Shown: piece by piece, positions 16,777 to 25,371 of the stretch | Numbering within the stretch: the first letter of the stretch is position 1 | How the letters are laid out: the number at the start of each line of letters is the position of its first letter | Assembly: GCA_029261405.1 (NCBI GenBank) | Contig: JAJDBK010000068.1 | Span: 46,486 to 110,485 of the forward strand | Reading direction: 5' to 3' | Origin: Nitrospinaceae bacterium | GTDB lineage: Bacteria > Nitrospinota_A > UBA7883 > JAJDBK01 | DNA: 64,000 nt | Made by a program: the position numbers and the translations under genes | The notes under the pieces: generated by a model | What the model was told of the DNA's origin: nothing | The model's database searches: none | What the model saw: only the letters and a program-made list of their open reading frames with translations

Positions 16777-17877
16777 ATGGAATTTACAATTGAACGGAGT
16801 GAACTCTACAAAGGCCTTCAAAGAGCTCAAGGGGTCGTGTCGGCCAAGGGGGCAAAGCCGGTCCTCGCCAACGTACTGATAGAGGCGGATGAAAACGGTG
16901 TCACCCTGTTTACCACTAACCTCGACATAGGTTTGAGGGGAGTCTACAACTCCAACGTCAAAACACCGGGCAAAGCTACAACCCAGGCGAAAAATTTCCA
17001 CGACATTTTACGCGAGCTTGCCGATGGGGAAGTGACCATCAAAGTCGATGACGATGGAAGGTTGAGGATTTTCAGTGGTAAATCGAAGTTCACTCTCGCA
17101 ACCATCCCCGCAGTGGAGTTTCCGGCGTTCCCGGGTTACGATGAATCTAAACTGGTAAACCTCGACTCCGCCATGGTCAGTACCATGATAAAAAAGACCA
17201 GCTACGCCATCAGTCAGGATGAAACCAGGCTTACATTAAATGGAGCGTTCTTCGAAATCTCCCCGGAGAAGGTGCGCATGGTTGCAACCGACGGGCACCG
17301 ACTCGCCCTCATAGAGCGTGACGGCGCGTTCAAGGTTGAGGAGACGATAAAATCGATAATATCGAGAAAAGCGGTCCAGGAGCTTGCAAAACTGTTAGGC
17401 GAGGGGGACGAGCCGCTCAAGTATATGAAACAGGACAACCATATGATGTTTCAGAAGACCAACCTGACCATGGTAGTCCGGCTTATCGATGGCGCTTTTC
17501 CAAACTACGAACAGGTTATCCCGAAGAGCCACTCCTGTGAAGGAACTCTTAACTCCGACCAGTTCAGCCACGCCCTTCGTCGCGTTTCGATCCTGGCGGA
17601 TGAAAAATCAAGGATGGTGAAACTCTCCTTTGAGCAATCGACCTTGTCCCTCACAAGCGAAGGTGGGGAGCTTGGGGACGCGAAGGATGAGATGGAGGCG
17701 GAATTTTCCGGCGAGAAACTCGATATCGGCTTAAACGCCCTCTACCTGATCGATGCGGTAAACGCTATCGACAATGAAATAGTTACCGTAAAGATGCACG
17801 ATAGCTTAAGCCCCCTAGTGATGCAGTCGCCTGAAGACCCCGGCGTTCTCTCCATCATCATGCCGATGCGCCTTTGA
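16777..17877 (+). CDS. dnaN: DNA polymerase III beta sliding clamp
   Basis: The clamp encircles DNA and tethers Pol III and repair factors. At 366 residues it has the normal three-subdomain layout. Diagnostic segments are MEFTIERSELYKGLQ at the start, VATDGHRLAL, and the carboxy-terminal LSIIMPMRL, which closes the ligand-binding pocket. It is not beside dnaA, gyrB or recF here, so the usual origin cluster is broken up. Confidence 0.97.
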   Translation: MEFTIERSELYKGLQRAQGVVSAKGAKPVLANVLIEADENGVTLFTTNLDIGLRGVYNSNVKTPGKATTQAKNFHDILRELADGEVTIKVDDDGRLRIFSGKSKFTLATIPAVEFPAFPGYDESKLVNLDSAMVSTMIKKTSYAISQDETRLTLNGAFFEISPEKVRMVATDGHRLALIERDGAFKVEETIKSIISRKAVQELAKLLGEGDEPLKYMKQDNHMMFQKTNLTMVVRLIDGAFPNYEQVIPKSHSCEGTLNSDQFSHALRRVSILADEKSRMVKLSFEQSTLSLTSEGGELGDAKDEMEAEFSGEKLDIGLNALYLIDAVNAIDNEIVTVKMHDSLSPLVMQSPEDPGVLSIIMPMRL

Positions 17878-18142
17878 CCGGTTGCCGGGAGCCTGCTGGA
17901 CCTGGGGATTCGAATGCGATGTGGCCGTATCATCGGGGTAGTCAAGCTACTCGGCGGCGAGGTAATGGCTTTCGAGCGTTAGTAAGGACTTTTGTCCTCA
18001 AACATACGGTAGAAAGCGGTTAGACTGTATCTGAACGATAGAGGTGTGGTCTTCCTGATCGTCAAGAGAACTACCGATAGCATAATGTAGTAAAATGTAT
18101 CTTTAGCGTCTGGCGGTCATACTTACTTATAAGGAAATCGTT
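17878..18142. other. Intergenic region dnaN / PilY1-like
   Basis: This 265-base gap holds a perfect AGGAC-TTTT-GTCCT hairpin (17985-17998) and a TAAAAT box near 18090 without a clear -35. I looked for a cyclic-di-GMP (GEMM) riboswitch because a pilus adhesin follows, and saw no convincing match. The downstream gene has AAGGAAA as ribosome site. Confidence 0.4.
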
Positions 18143-21100
18143 ATGGTACGGCGACAGTGTTACATTAGAAAAACAAGCTTCACTCCATTTATATTTACGG
18201 CGCTACTTGCCATAAGCGCGGTGTTCTACCACGGAGAGGTGGCGCAGGCCCAGACTGTCCCGACCGGATGCGCCGCAGGTGGATCTTTTGTGACTGCGGC
18301 AGGCGGGTTCGACCCGGCCCAATTCGATTTTATCTACTCTTCCATCAATGCGTCTGGTTACATTGAGCTTGACACGGTAACCACCGGGCTTGATCCCGAG
18401 AAAATCTACGCAACTTTCGATCAGGATGTCTACGCTACTTTTATAAGTGAAGGAACCGCTCTGGTCTCGGACTTTGGCTGGTTTGTGAAGGCGGAAGCGG
18501 AGACAAAACTTGGATACAGCCTCACCGGCCCCCTGGATTTTCTTGACCTTGCCACAGCCGGAGTAGGGAGCCAGTACGTTTTCCGAAGCATTCTGGACGA
18601 CGACACTGGTTGTTGCGACGGGGGGGATGGAATACTCGATAATTATTACGACGACACTGGAGCTTTTCTTGGAAATTCGACTACAGTTAGCGAAGCCCTT
18701 CTCGAGAGTTACGGTTTTTCGCCCAACGGTGATGGTGTTGTAGACGTACGGGACATGCGGAAAAAGATAGGCGCATTCGCCGCCGGGACCGAGATCCTGT
18801 TTTTCCATCTAGCCGCCGGTTCCACTGCCAACTCCTGGTATTCCCAGAGCGTCATAAACCCCGACACATGGTCGTCAGGAAACGAAACGGTCACCCTTGA
18901 TCTGTCAAAATGCGCGCCAGAGTCCGCGGGTTGTGACGCGGCTACCTGGGCAGGGTCCACCAGGACACAAGGTTTTCTGCCGGAGCCGACCATCGACAGA
19001 TTGGCGACATCTTTCAGTTACGCCCTCTCGGGTACATTAACTACCACCTATACAGATACTGTAGCCTTCAACCACTGGGTTCTGGCCGCTTCCACCGACG
19101 ATCCATTCACCTGGATGCTGGGTGTGGAAGAGGATACTGGTGGCGGTGACGGAGACTTTAACGATCTTGTCGTAAAGGTAAGGCGAAAAATGGGTGGAAC
19201 AGCCCAGCTCAAGACAGCCAACGCCTTAAGCCCGTCGGACGCTACCGCTTTTATCAATTCGGTGAGCCTCAACGTTACCGACATAATGCCTTGCGACCAG
19301 TCGCTTACAGAATATTATATCTCTATAAACAACGGCGAGTCCTGGGTGCGGATAAGGGATGAGGATTGGGACATCATCAGGGATACTGATGAAAGCGGCG
19401 TGGATGTCACCAACTGGCAATATGGAACACCAGCCCAGACCTACAGGGAGGTGACCGTAAGTTTTGCCGATCTCGGAATCGAAGGCCGTGAACTGCTATG
19501 GCGCACCGCCCTTCTCGGCGCCAATGATTCGTGTCTGCCGCAGGTTGTGTCTGTAAACATGAGTTATACCGCCGCCACAAATGCGGAGTTCTCCCGATCA
19601 GCGCCAGCTGTTCTCGGAAACGTTATATACAGCGCCAGCTACGAAACGCCGAGCACAACGTGGACCGACTTTGACGCAAGGGGACACCTCCGGAGCGAAC
19701 AGCTATATGATCCGCAACATGTGGCGGACGGCACCGGTTTTACCCTGCAACAAAACTGGGGGTCCAATCCTACTAACAGCGCTGGCGACGTTCTTATCGC
19801 CGCAGAGCCGAGCGCTCGAAACATAGTTACACCGGAGCTTACCATTACGACGGTAACAAGTGAGCTACTCGGTACAGGCGACGGGGCCACGAGCGGTTTC
19901 TCGGGAACGCTGGCCGGGTTTCCGGTCGTTCATTCGACTCTGAAAATAAGCGACAGCGTTGAAACATTTTCCGATGTGGGCGCCACACTGCTTGCGGGTG
20001 ATTATGTAGGCAGTGGTGTTATTGACCGGGGAACCGGTGAATTCTCCGTAAACTTCACATATCCGCCGCCAAACGGCGTTCCGGTAACCGCAAGTTACAC
20101 CTACTACACTCTGGCCGGTTCAGCGCTGGTGGATTTCAGCGTAGCCACGGTCGATTCGACGGCCCTTAATATCGACGACTCGAGCTATTACGACAATACC
20201 GGACTTAACATGAGATACGATTTTACCGGCGACGCTATTTTCGACGTATCTGACACGACATGGCTCAAGAACTGGTTGATAGGGTATGCCGATGGAGCGG
20301 CCACCAAAAAGGAGTGGAACCTTCCCTCTATTGACCGTAGCTCCCCGGCTGTGGTGGGGGCGCCCGGTCTACCCGCCTGGTATTACGGCACAGATGCGGA
20401 TCAGACCCTGAAGGACTCCTTCGACACATTCCGCTGTGAACAGAGGACCAGAAGGACAGTCGCTTATGTAAGCTCCAGGATGGGAGCGGTTCACGCTTTC
20501 GACGCCGGCGCCTACAGACCATACTATGTTGACGAATCGTTGTTTGCCGGTTGCGCCGACACTACAGCGTTCATAGCGGCCACCAACCCGAACGGGGCGA
20601 TCTATCCCTCTCCCGCAGGAGATATCACCATCAATCGAGGTTATTACGAATGGACGGCCGGAGCCCCCGACTACGGTGACGGGTCGGAGCTGTTCGCTTT
20701 TATACCGGGAGACCAGATCGCCAAACTGAAGAACAATCAGGGGAACACGGTGGACCAGTCTTCCGTAGACGCGTCCCCGGCGGCGGCTTACGTCCAGTTT
20801 TCCGACGGATCGTGGCATACCGTTCTGGTGGTGGGTGAAGGTAACGGCGGGAATCATGTGATGGCCCTTGATATCACCAATCCGACTTCGACCCCCACAC
20901 TACTTTGGGACTACTCCGATCCGGACCTGCATCTTTCCAATTCATCGCCAACCATAGCCCAGGCTGGCTTAATCGGAGGAAGCAGTAACTCAATTGCGTT
21001 TGTAGTATCTGGCACGAACACAAATCCGAGCCAGCCACCTTCCCTCTTTATGATAAACGTGGAGACCGGCTCCCTGATCCAGCGGGTCTACCTGAACACC

Positions 21101-21847
21101 AGCGCTACAGGTGGAGTCGGTTCAACTCCGAGCGGCAGTCCGGCGATTCTCGATTCTGATGGCAACGGATACCCTGATCGACTCTACATTGGAACCGACG
21201 AAGGTGTTATGTACAAGGTGACCCTGCCGGATAACCCGGTGGCCTCTTCAGGCTCGGTCACTGTCTGCACCCTCTTCACCGCCCCTTCCCCTATCTACGC
21301 TTCTCCTGCGGCGGTGGCGGCTAACACTATCGACTCATCCGGTGTCACGAACTACAGCGTGAAGGTACTGTTTGGCACAGGTGACAGCCCCTACCATGAG
21401 GACCGGGGAACCAACACGTATTACTTTTATGCGATTGAGGATACTGATCCGAAGAATAGCTGTTCTTCAGGTACGGAGCTTTGGTCTTATGAAATTCCGG
21501 CGGGTGAGGCGATATTCGCATCCGCTTTCGCCACCGCTGGCGCCGTCTATTTCGGAACCAGTTCGGCTGATACGGAAGACCCATGCTCTCCCGCGTCAGA
21601 CGCCGCCGAAGCGGCTGGTAATACCCAGGGTGAGTTCTTCGCTCTCGACCTTGAGACAGGGGACCTCATCCATACCGAGGTCGTAGGGAACGTGGTAGCA
21701 ACGCCGATTGTCGATGACGAACACCTATACATCAAGAACTCCAGTAACGAGGTCTCAGGGTTCGGAGGCAATACTTTCCAGAACGAGGCCAAGTCTGGCG
21801 GTGTCGGAGAGGCGAGCATCAAGATCTGGAGAGAGATCGGCAATTAG
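18143..21847 (+). CDS. PilY1-like secreted pilus-tip/adhesin protein with DUF4114 domain
   Basis: A 1234-residue exported protein with a signal peptide ending AQAQT (about residues 1-37). A DUF4114-like segment, VEEDTGGGDGDFNDLVVKV, lies near residue 330. Dockerin-like calcium loops occur at NGDGVVDVRDM (about 195) and FTGDAIFDVSD (about 692). From about 750 the chain is a PilY1-type beta-propeller: SSRMGAVHAFDAG, ELFAFIPGD, and the calcium loop LDSDGNGYPDRLYIGTDEG near 1003. PilY1 proteins act at pilus tips in adhesion and control of extension. There is no von Willebrand A domain that I can see, and no minor pilin genes beside it. Confidence 0.82.
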   Translation: MVRRQCYIRKTSFTPFIFTALLAISAVFYHGEVAQAQTVPTGCAAGGSFVTAAGGFDPAQFDFIYSSINASGYIELDTVTTGLDPEKIYATFDQDVYATFISEGTALVSDFGWFVKAEAETKLGYSLTGPLDFLDLATAGVGSQYVFRSILDDDTGCCDGGDGILDNYYDDTGAFLGNSTTVSEALLESYGFSPNGDGVVDVRDMRKKIGAFAAGTEILFFHLAAGSTANSWYSQSVINPDTWSSGNETVTLDLSKCAPESAGCDAATWAGSTRTQGFLPEPTIDRLATSFSYALSGTLTTTYTDTVAFNHWVLAASTDDPFTWMLGVEEDTGGGDGDFNDLVVKVRRKMGGTAQLKTANALSPSDATAFINSVSLNVTDIMPCDQSLTEYYISINNGESWVRIRDEDWDIIRDTDESGVDVTNWQYGTPAQTYREVTVSFADLGIEGRELLWRTALLGANDSCLPQVVSVNMSYTAATNAEFSRSAPAVLGNVIYSASYETPSTTWTDFDARGHLRSEQLYDPQHVADGTGFTLQQNWGSNPTNSAGDVLIAAEPSARNIVTPELTITTVTSELLGTGDGATSGFSGTLAGFPVVHSTLKISDSVETFSDVGATLLAGDYVGSGVIDRGTGEFSVNFTYPPPNGVPVTASYTYYTLAGSALVDFSVATVDSTALNIDDSSYYDNTGLNMRYDFTGDAIFDVSDTTWLKNWLIGYADGAATKKEWNLPSIDRSSPAVVGAPGLPAWYYGTDADQTLKDSFDTFRCEQRTRRTVAYVSSRMGAVHAFDAGAYRPYYVDESLFAGCADTTAFIAATNPNGAIYPSPAGDITINRGYYEWTAGAPDYGDGSELFAFIPGDQIAKLKNNQGNTVDQSSVDASPAAAYVQFSDGSWHTVLVVGEGNGGNHVMALDITNPTSTPTLLWDYSDPDLHLSNSSPTIAQAGLIGGSSNSIAFVVSGTNTNPSQPPSLFMINVETGSLIQRVYLNTSATGGVGSTPSGSPAILDSDGNGYPDRLYIGTDEGVMYKVTLPDNPVASSGSVTVCTLFTAPSPIYASPAAVAANTIDSSGVTNYSVKVLFGTGDSPYHEDRGTNTYYFYAIEDTDPKNSCSSGTELWSYEIPAGEAIFASAFATAGAVYFGTSSADTEDPCSPASDAAEAAGNTQGEFFALDLETGDLIHTEVVGNVVATPIVDDEHLYIKNSSNEVSGFGGNTFQNEAKSGGVGEASIKIWREIGN

Positions 21848-21861
21848 AATTGAACTTTCCG

Positions 21862-21894
21862 CTCATGGCGGGGCGCCATTTACCCTGCCATGAG
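21862..21894 (+). promoter_or_regulatory. Hairpin that encloses the yggS start codon
   Basis: CTCATGGCGGGG (21862-21873) pairs with CCCTGCCATGAG (21883-21894) over 12 positions with one G-U pair and a 9-base loop. The yggS ATG (21890-21892) lies in the right arm. There is no T-run after it, so it is more like a translation-limiting structure than a terminator for the gene upstream. Confidence 0.5.
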
Positions 21895-22588
21895 TGACCT
21901 TGCAGCCCGTATTGAGTCTGTCCAAAAAAGGATAAAAGCCTCCGCAAACCGCGCTGGTCGCAATCCTGATTCGATTACCCTTGTTGCGGTAACGAAGAAG
22001 GTATCGCCAAACGTCGCCATTGAAGCGATCAGGGCTGGCGCTGTCGATCTGGGGGAGTCGCGGGTTCAGGAGGCTAAAGTCAAGGCGGAGGCGGCTATCG
22101 GGGAAGGTTATACACCCAGGTGGCACATGATCGGCCCGCTCCAGACCAACAAGGTCAAATATCTTCCCGGTCTTTTCTCCCTTATTCACTCCATCGACCG
22201 TCTGGAGCTTATCAGAGCGTTATCCCGTAGAGGCGAACTGAATGGCGTTACCTTTGAAGGTTTGTTGCAGATCAATATTGCTGGCGAAAGCCAAAAATCG
22301 GGCTGTGCGCCGGATGAATGCCTCGACTTGCTGAAAGAGGCGGTGACGGCCCCGAATATCAATATTACCGGCCTTATGACCATTCCCCCGAATAATGTAG
22401 ACCCTGAATCGGCAAGACCCCTTTACAAAGAGTTATTAAGCATTAGAATGTCCATTGAAAAAGAAGGGATAGAGGGTCTCTCCCTTGCAAACATCTCCGC
22501 AGGTATGAGTGGTGATTTCGAAATCGCCATTGAAGAGGGCGCCAACATCGTCCGGGTCGGTTCTGCGATATTCGGCGACAGGAGTTAA
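21890..22588 (+). CDS. yggS: YggS-family PLP-binding protein (PLP homeostasis)
   Basis: YggS/PLPBP proteins are single-domain TIM-barrel PLP carriers that keep vitamin B6 and amino-acid pools balanced. The 232 residues contain TLVAVTKKVS with the PLP lysine, the segment MIGPLQTNKVKYLPG, and the C-terminal IVRVGSAIFG. The chosen ATG gives a start typical of the family. It is followed 2 bases later by proC, yggT and yggU, a widely conserved group. Its start codon sits in a hairpin. Confidence 0.94.
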   Translation: MSDLAARIESVQKRIKASANRAGRNPDSITLVAVTKKVSPNVAIEAIRAGAVDLGESRVQEAKVKAEAAIGEGYTPRWHMIGPLQTNKVKYLPGLFSLIHSIDRLELIRALSRRGELNGVTFEGLLQINIAGESQKSGCAPDECLDLLKEAVTAPNINITGLMTIPPNNVDPESARPLYKELLSIRMSIEKEGIEGLSLANISAGMSGDFEIAIEEGANIVRVGSAIFGDRS

Positions 22589-22590
22589 CT

Positions 22591-23421
22591 GTGATTCAGG
22601 AGAAAAAAATAGCTTTCATCGGAGCCGGTTATATGGGATCGGCCCTTATAAGGGGGCTTGCGGCGGCGGGTGTCCTTTCAAGTCCGCAAAACATAACCGC
22701 TTCGGACCTGGACGGCGAAGCGCTTAATATTCTCAAGGACGACCTTGATATAAAGATTACCGACAGCAATTCCACTGCGGTCGCCACGGCGGATGTTGTC
22801 ATGCTGTGCGTAAAACCTCAGATTATCGACAAGGTTCTCCATTCGTTGCAGAACAGGATCGGCGACAGGAAAACCGTAATCTCCATCGCCGCCGGTGTTT
22901 CGACTCACCAGATAGAGACAAGGTTATCGCCCGGTTCAAGGGTGATAAGGGCGATGCCGAACATGCCAGCTCTAGAAGGTGAGTCGGCTACTGCGATCTG
23001 CGCCGGAAAACACGCTACTACCGATGATACCAACCTGGCTCGCGCGCTCTTTAATTGTGTGGGGGAGACGGTAATCGTTGATGAGTCACAGATGGACGCC
23101 GTAACCGGCCTGTCAGGCTCCGGCCCCGCTTTTGTATTCCTTTTTCTAGAAGCGATGATAGACGCGGGTGTAAGGGTGGGGCTTGCCAGAAACGTAGCCA
23201 GAACTCTAGCCCAACAGACTCTGTTAGGGTCGGCGAAGCTGGTGAAATCGACCGGTGAAAATCCGTCAGCGCTAAAAGACAGGATAACATCGCCCGGTGG
23301 AACCACCATCGCGGGGCTTGCCCTGTTGGAGGAGCGTGGTTTCAAGGGAACGGTCATCAGAGGCGTTGAAGCGGCGGTAGCCAGATCCAAAGAACTTGGT
23401 CAGGATAACAACAAGGGGTAA
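22591..23421 (+). CDS. proC: Pyrroline-5-carboxylate reductase
   Basis: ProC reduces pyrroline-5-carboxylate to proline with NAD(P)H. The 276 residues have an N-terminal Rossmann motif (FIGAGYMGSALIRGL), VMLCVKPQ, RAMPNMPA and the C-terminal signature region LKDRITSPGGTTIAGLALLE. The start is GTG at 22591, two bases after the yggS stop. It is part of the yggS-proC-yggT-yggU operon. Confidence 0.96.
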   Translation: MIQEKKIAFIGAGYMGSALIRGLAAAGVLSSPQNITASDLDGEALNILKDDLDIKITDSNSTAVATADVVMLCVKPQIIDKVLHSLQNRIGDRKTVISIAAGVSTHQIETRLSPGSRVIRAMPNMPALEGESATAICAGKHATTDDTNLARALFNCVGETVIVDESQMDAVTGLSGSGPAFVFLFLEAMIDAGVRVGLARNVARTLAQQTLLGSAKLVKSTGENPSALKDRITSPGGTTIAGLALLEERGFKGTVIRGVEAAVARSKELGQDNNKG

Positions 23422-23426
23422 ACCGG

Positions 23427-23726
23427 ATGTTCGTGTTAGGAAATTTACTTGTAGCTTTGGGGCAGATTCTCAATATCGTCCTTGATGTATTTAAATGGGT
23501 GGTCATTATCCGTGCGTTGATAAGCTGGGTGAGCCCGGACCCTTACAACCCGATAGTCCAGTTTCTGCAAAGGATCACCGATCCGCTTTTGACCCCGATT
23601 CAGCGGAAGGTTCCGCCCATGGGCGGGCTTGATCTTTCACCCATAATCCTTCTGCTGGCGATCATATTCCTGCAACTTTTTTTCGTTAAAACCATGATTC
23701 AGATCGGTTATTCGATAAGCGGATAA
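23427..23726 (+). CDS. yggT: YggT-family membrane protein
   Basis: A 99-residue membrane protein with two hydrophobic segments (about 1-30 and 68-95). Between them is the YggT signature region IRALISWVSPDPYNPIVQ and DPLLTPIQR. YggT proteins are linked to osmotic tolerance and cell shape in some species; the molecular role is unsettled. It sits between proC and yggU with gaps of 5 and 2 bases. Confidence 0.93.
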   Translation: MFVLGNLLVALGQILNIVLDVFKWVVIIRALISWVSPDPYNPIVQFLQRITDPLLTPIQRKVPPMGGLDLSPIILLLAIIFLQLFFVKTMIQIGYSISG

Positions 23727-23728
23727 CC

Positions 23729-24052
23729 GTGGCGAGCTGTTCAGTTGGCATTACAAAGACCGGGAAGGGAATAAGATTCAAGGTTTTAGCGTCTCCAAAA
23801 TCGTCAAAAACCGAAGTGGTGGGCCTTCACGATGGCGCGGTCAGGATAAGATTGGCGGCCTCTCCTGTAAAGGGGGCGGCCAACAAGGAGCTTATTTCGT
23901 GTCTTGGAAAGTTTCTGGGTATGGCGAAATCAAGAATTTCAATAGTCAGTGGTCACTCCTCAAAGAATAAAATGGTGGAAATTAAGGATATGACCGAAGA
24001 GGCTGTTCGGGCTAGAATTGAGACCTTGGACCAAACCTGCAATCCGGACTGA
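23729..24052 (+). CDS. yggU: DUF167 (YggU) family protein
   Basis: A 107-residue soluble protein of the DUF167/YggU family. The core is visible as VLASPKSSKTEVVG, VRIRLAASPVKGAANKELI and ISIVSGHSSKNKMVEI. The start is a GTG at 23729, two bases after yggT. Function is unknown, but the gene is a constant neighbour of yggT. The lipoprotein gene begins 4 bases after its stop. Confidence 0.92.
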   Translation: MASCSVGITKTGKGIRFKVLASPKSSKTEVVGLHDGAVRIRLAASPVKGAANKELISCLGKFLGMAKSRISIVSGHSSKNKMVEIKDMTEEAVRARIETLDQTCNPD

Positions 24053-24056
24053 ATAT

Positions 24057-24434
24057 ATGAAAAAGCTTATTCCCGTTATTCTTTTAGCGCCGTTGCTCTC
24101 CTCCTGTTTTTATCTGTTACTGGGCGGTATAGGGGCTGGTGGCGCTTATTACTGGGCCAAGGGTGGCCTTTCGCGAAACTACCACCAGCCGATCGAAACC
24201 GCTTATGAGGGTACTTTGCACGCTATGCGAATCCGGAAGATCGATATCAAATCGCAGGAAAGGGGAGAGTTTAAAGGGAGTATCGAAGGGGAGACTTCCG
24301 ATGGCAAATCGGTCACCGTCAAACTGGAGCAGTGGACCGATCTTGAAACAAGAGTAACGGTCAAGGCGGGCGCCATGGGAAATAACGATATAGCTGTTGC
24401 CATTCATAAACAGATCGAGAAGGCCTTGAGATGA
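24057..24434 (+). CDS. Small lipoprotein, DUF3568-like
   Basis: A 125-residue lipoprotein. The signal sequence MKKLIPVILLAPLLSSC ends in a lipobox with Cys at residue 17. A Gly-rich helix follows (LLGGIGAGGAYYW), then a compact domain with YEGTLHAMRIRKIDIKS and VTVKAGAMGNNDIA. This pattern matches DUF3568 lipoproteins of unknown role. The frame is open upstream to 24018 inside yggU, but the ATG at 24057 gives the proper signal peptide. It continues the yggS-yggU operon. Confidence 0.78.
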   Translation: MKKLIPVILLAPLLSSCFYLLLGGIGAGGAYYWAKGGLSRNYHQPIETAYEGTLHAMRIRKIDIKSQERGEFKGSIEGETSDGKSVTVKLEQWTDLETRVTVKAGAMGNNDIAVAIHKQIEKALR

Positions 24435-24441
24435 ACCTTCC

Positions 24442-25371
24442 ATGATCGGTGTCTCAACCGCGTGGCGTTCCCGTTCCTTCGAAAACGGCGCTGATATCGT
24501 TACAGCCATTGCCAGGATCGGCGCGAAAGCTGTGGAACTCGACTACCGACTGACGTTACGGCAGGTCCAGCAGGCTCTGGTTGAATGTGAAAAGATTGGA
24601 CTTTCTCCACTATCCGTTCATGCGGTCTGCCCATCGCCTGAGTCGAAGGGCGACTGGCGTTCCTCCTTCACCTATCCCCTCCACACCGATGACGACCAGA
24701 TCAGAAAAAAAAGTGTTGCGGAGATATCGGAGTGTATAAGGTTCGCTTCAGGTATCGGGGCGAGGGCTGTGGTTATCCACGCCGGGACGGTTCCGATGGA
24801 GAAGGCCACCCTGCAGTTGCAGGCTCTGTACGATCAGGGAAAAATCGAGAATGATACGGCAAAACAGGAGCTTAACAGGTTCCGCATAGAGCGACTGGCA
24901 AAAAGGGGCGCCTCTTTTGACAAGCTGTTACAGAGCCTTGATGAGTTAAACGAGGTTGCCATTGCCAACCGGATAGATATCGGTATTGAAAACCGGTATT
25001 ACCTGCGCGAATATCCGAACTTTGAAGAACTCGCCATCATCTTTCTAACGATGTCTGGTGGCCGATTAAAGTATTGGCACGACACGGGACACGCCCAGGT
25101 TCAGGGGAATCTTGGAATCACACCTCACAGAAAAATGCTGGAGGAATTCTCACGCCATCTGATCGGCGTACATCTCCATGACGTGGACGGATACACGGAC
25201 CACCTTGCGCCTCCATCGGGTGGGAAACAGAGTGTCGATTTCAACATGGTGAACAGCTTTTTAAAGCCGGACACAATCAGGGTCCTGGAATTTGGCGACT
25301 TGGTTACGGAAGAAGATGCGGCGAAAGCCGTGGCGTGGGCCGGTTCGCAGCTAAAGGCCGAACTTGTATAA
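24442..25371 (+). CDS. Sugar phosphate isomerase/epimerase-like TIM barrel
   Basis: A 309-residue protein of the xylose-isomerase-like/AP-endonuclease-2 TIM-barrel family. Metal-ligand type segments are VVIHAGT, IGIENRYY, YWHDTGHAQVQG and GVHLHDVDG, in the usual order. The substrate cannot be told from sequence. It starts 7 bases after the lipoprotein stop and abuts a glycosyltransferase start, so the two are probably co-expressed. Confidence 0.82.
   Translation: MIGVSTAWRSRSFENGADIVTAIARIGAKAVELDYRLTLRQVQQALVECEKIGLSPLSVHAVCPSPESKGDWRSSFTYPLHTDDDQIRKKSVAEISECIRFASGIGARAVVIHAGTVPMEKATLQLQALYDQGKIENDTAKQELNRFRIERLAKRGASFDKLLQSLDELNEVAIANRIDIGIENRYYLREYPNFEELAIIFLTMSGGRLKYWHDTGHAQVQGNLGITPHRKMLEEFSRHLIGVHLHDVDGYTDHLAPPSGGKQSVDFNMVNSFLKPDTIRVLEFGDLVTEEDAAKAVAWAGSQLKAELV

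Noticed and set aside
17878..18142. Cyclic-di-GMP riboswitch before the PilY1-like gene
   Set aside because: No GEMM-type core with the two-stem arrangement was seen; only a short hairpin is present.
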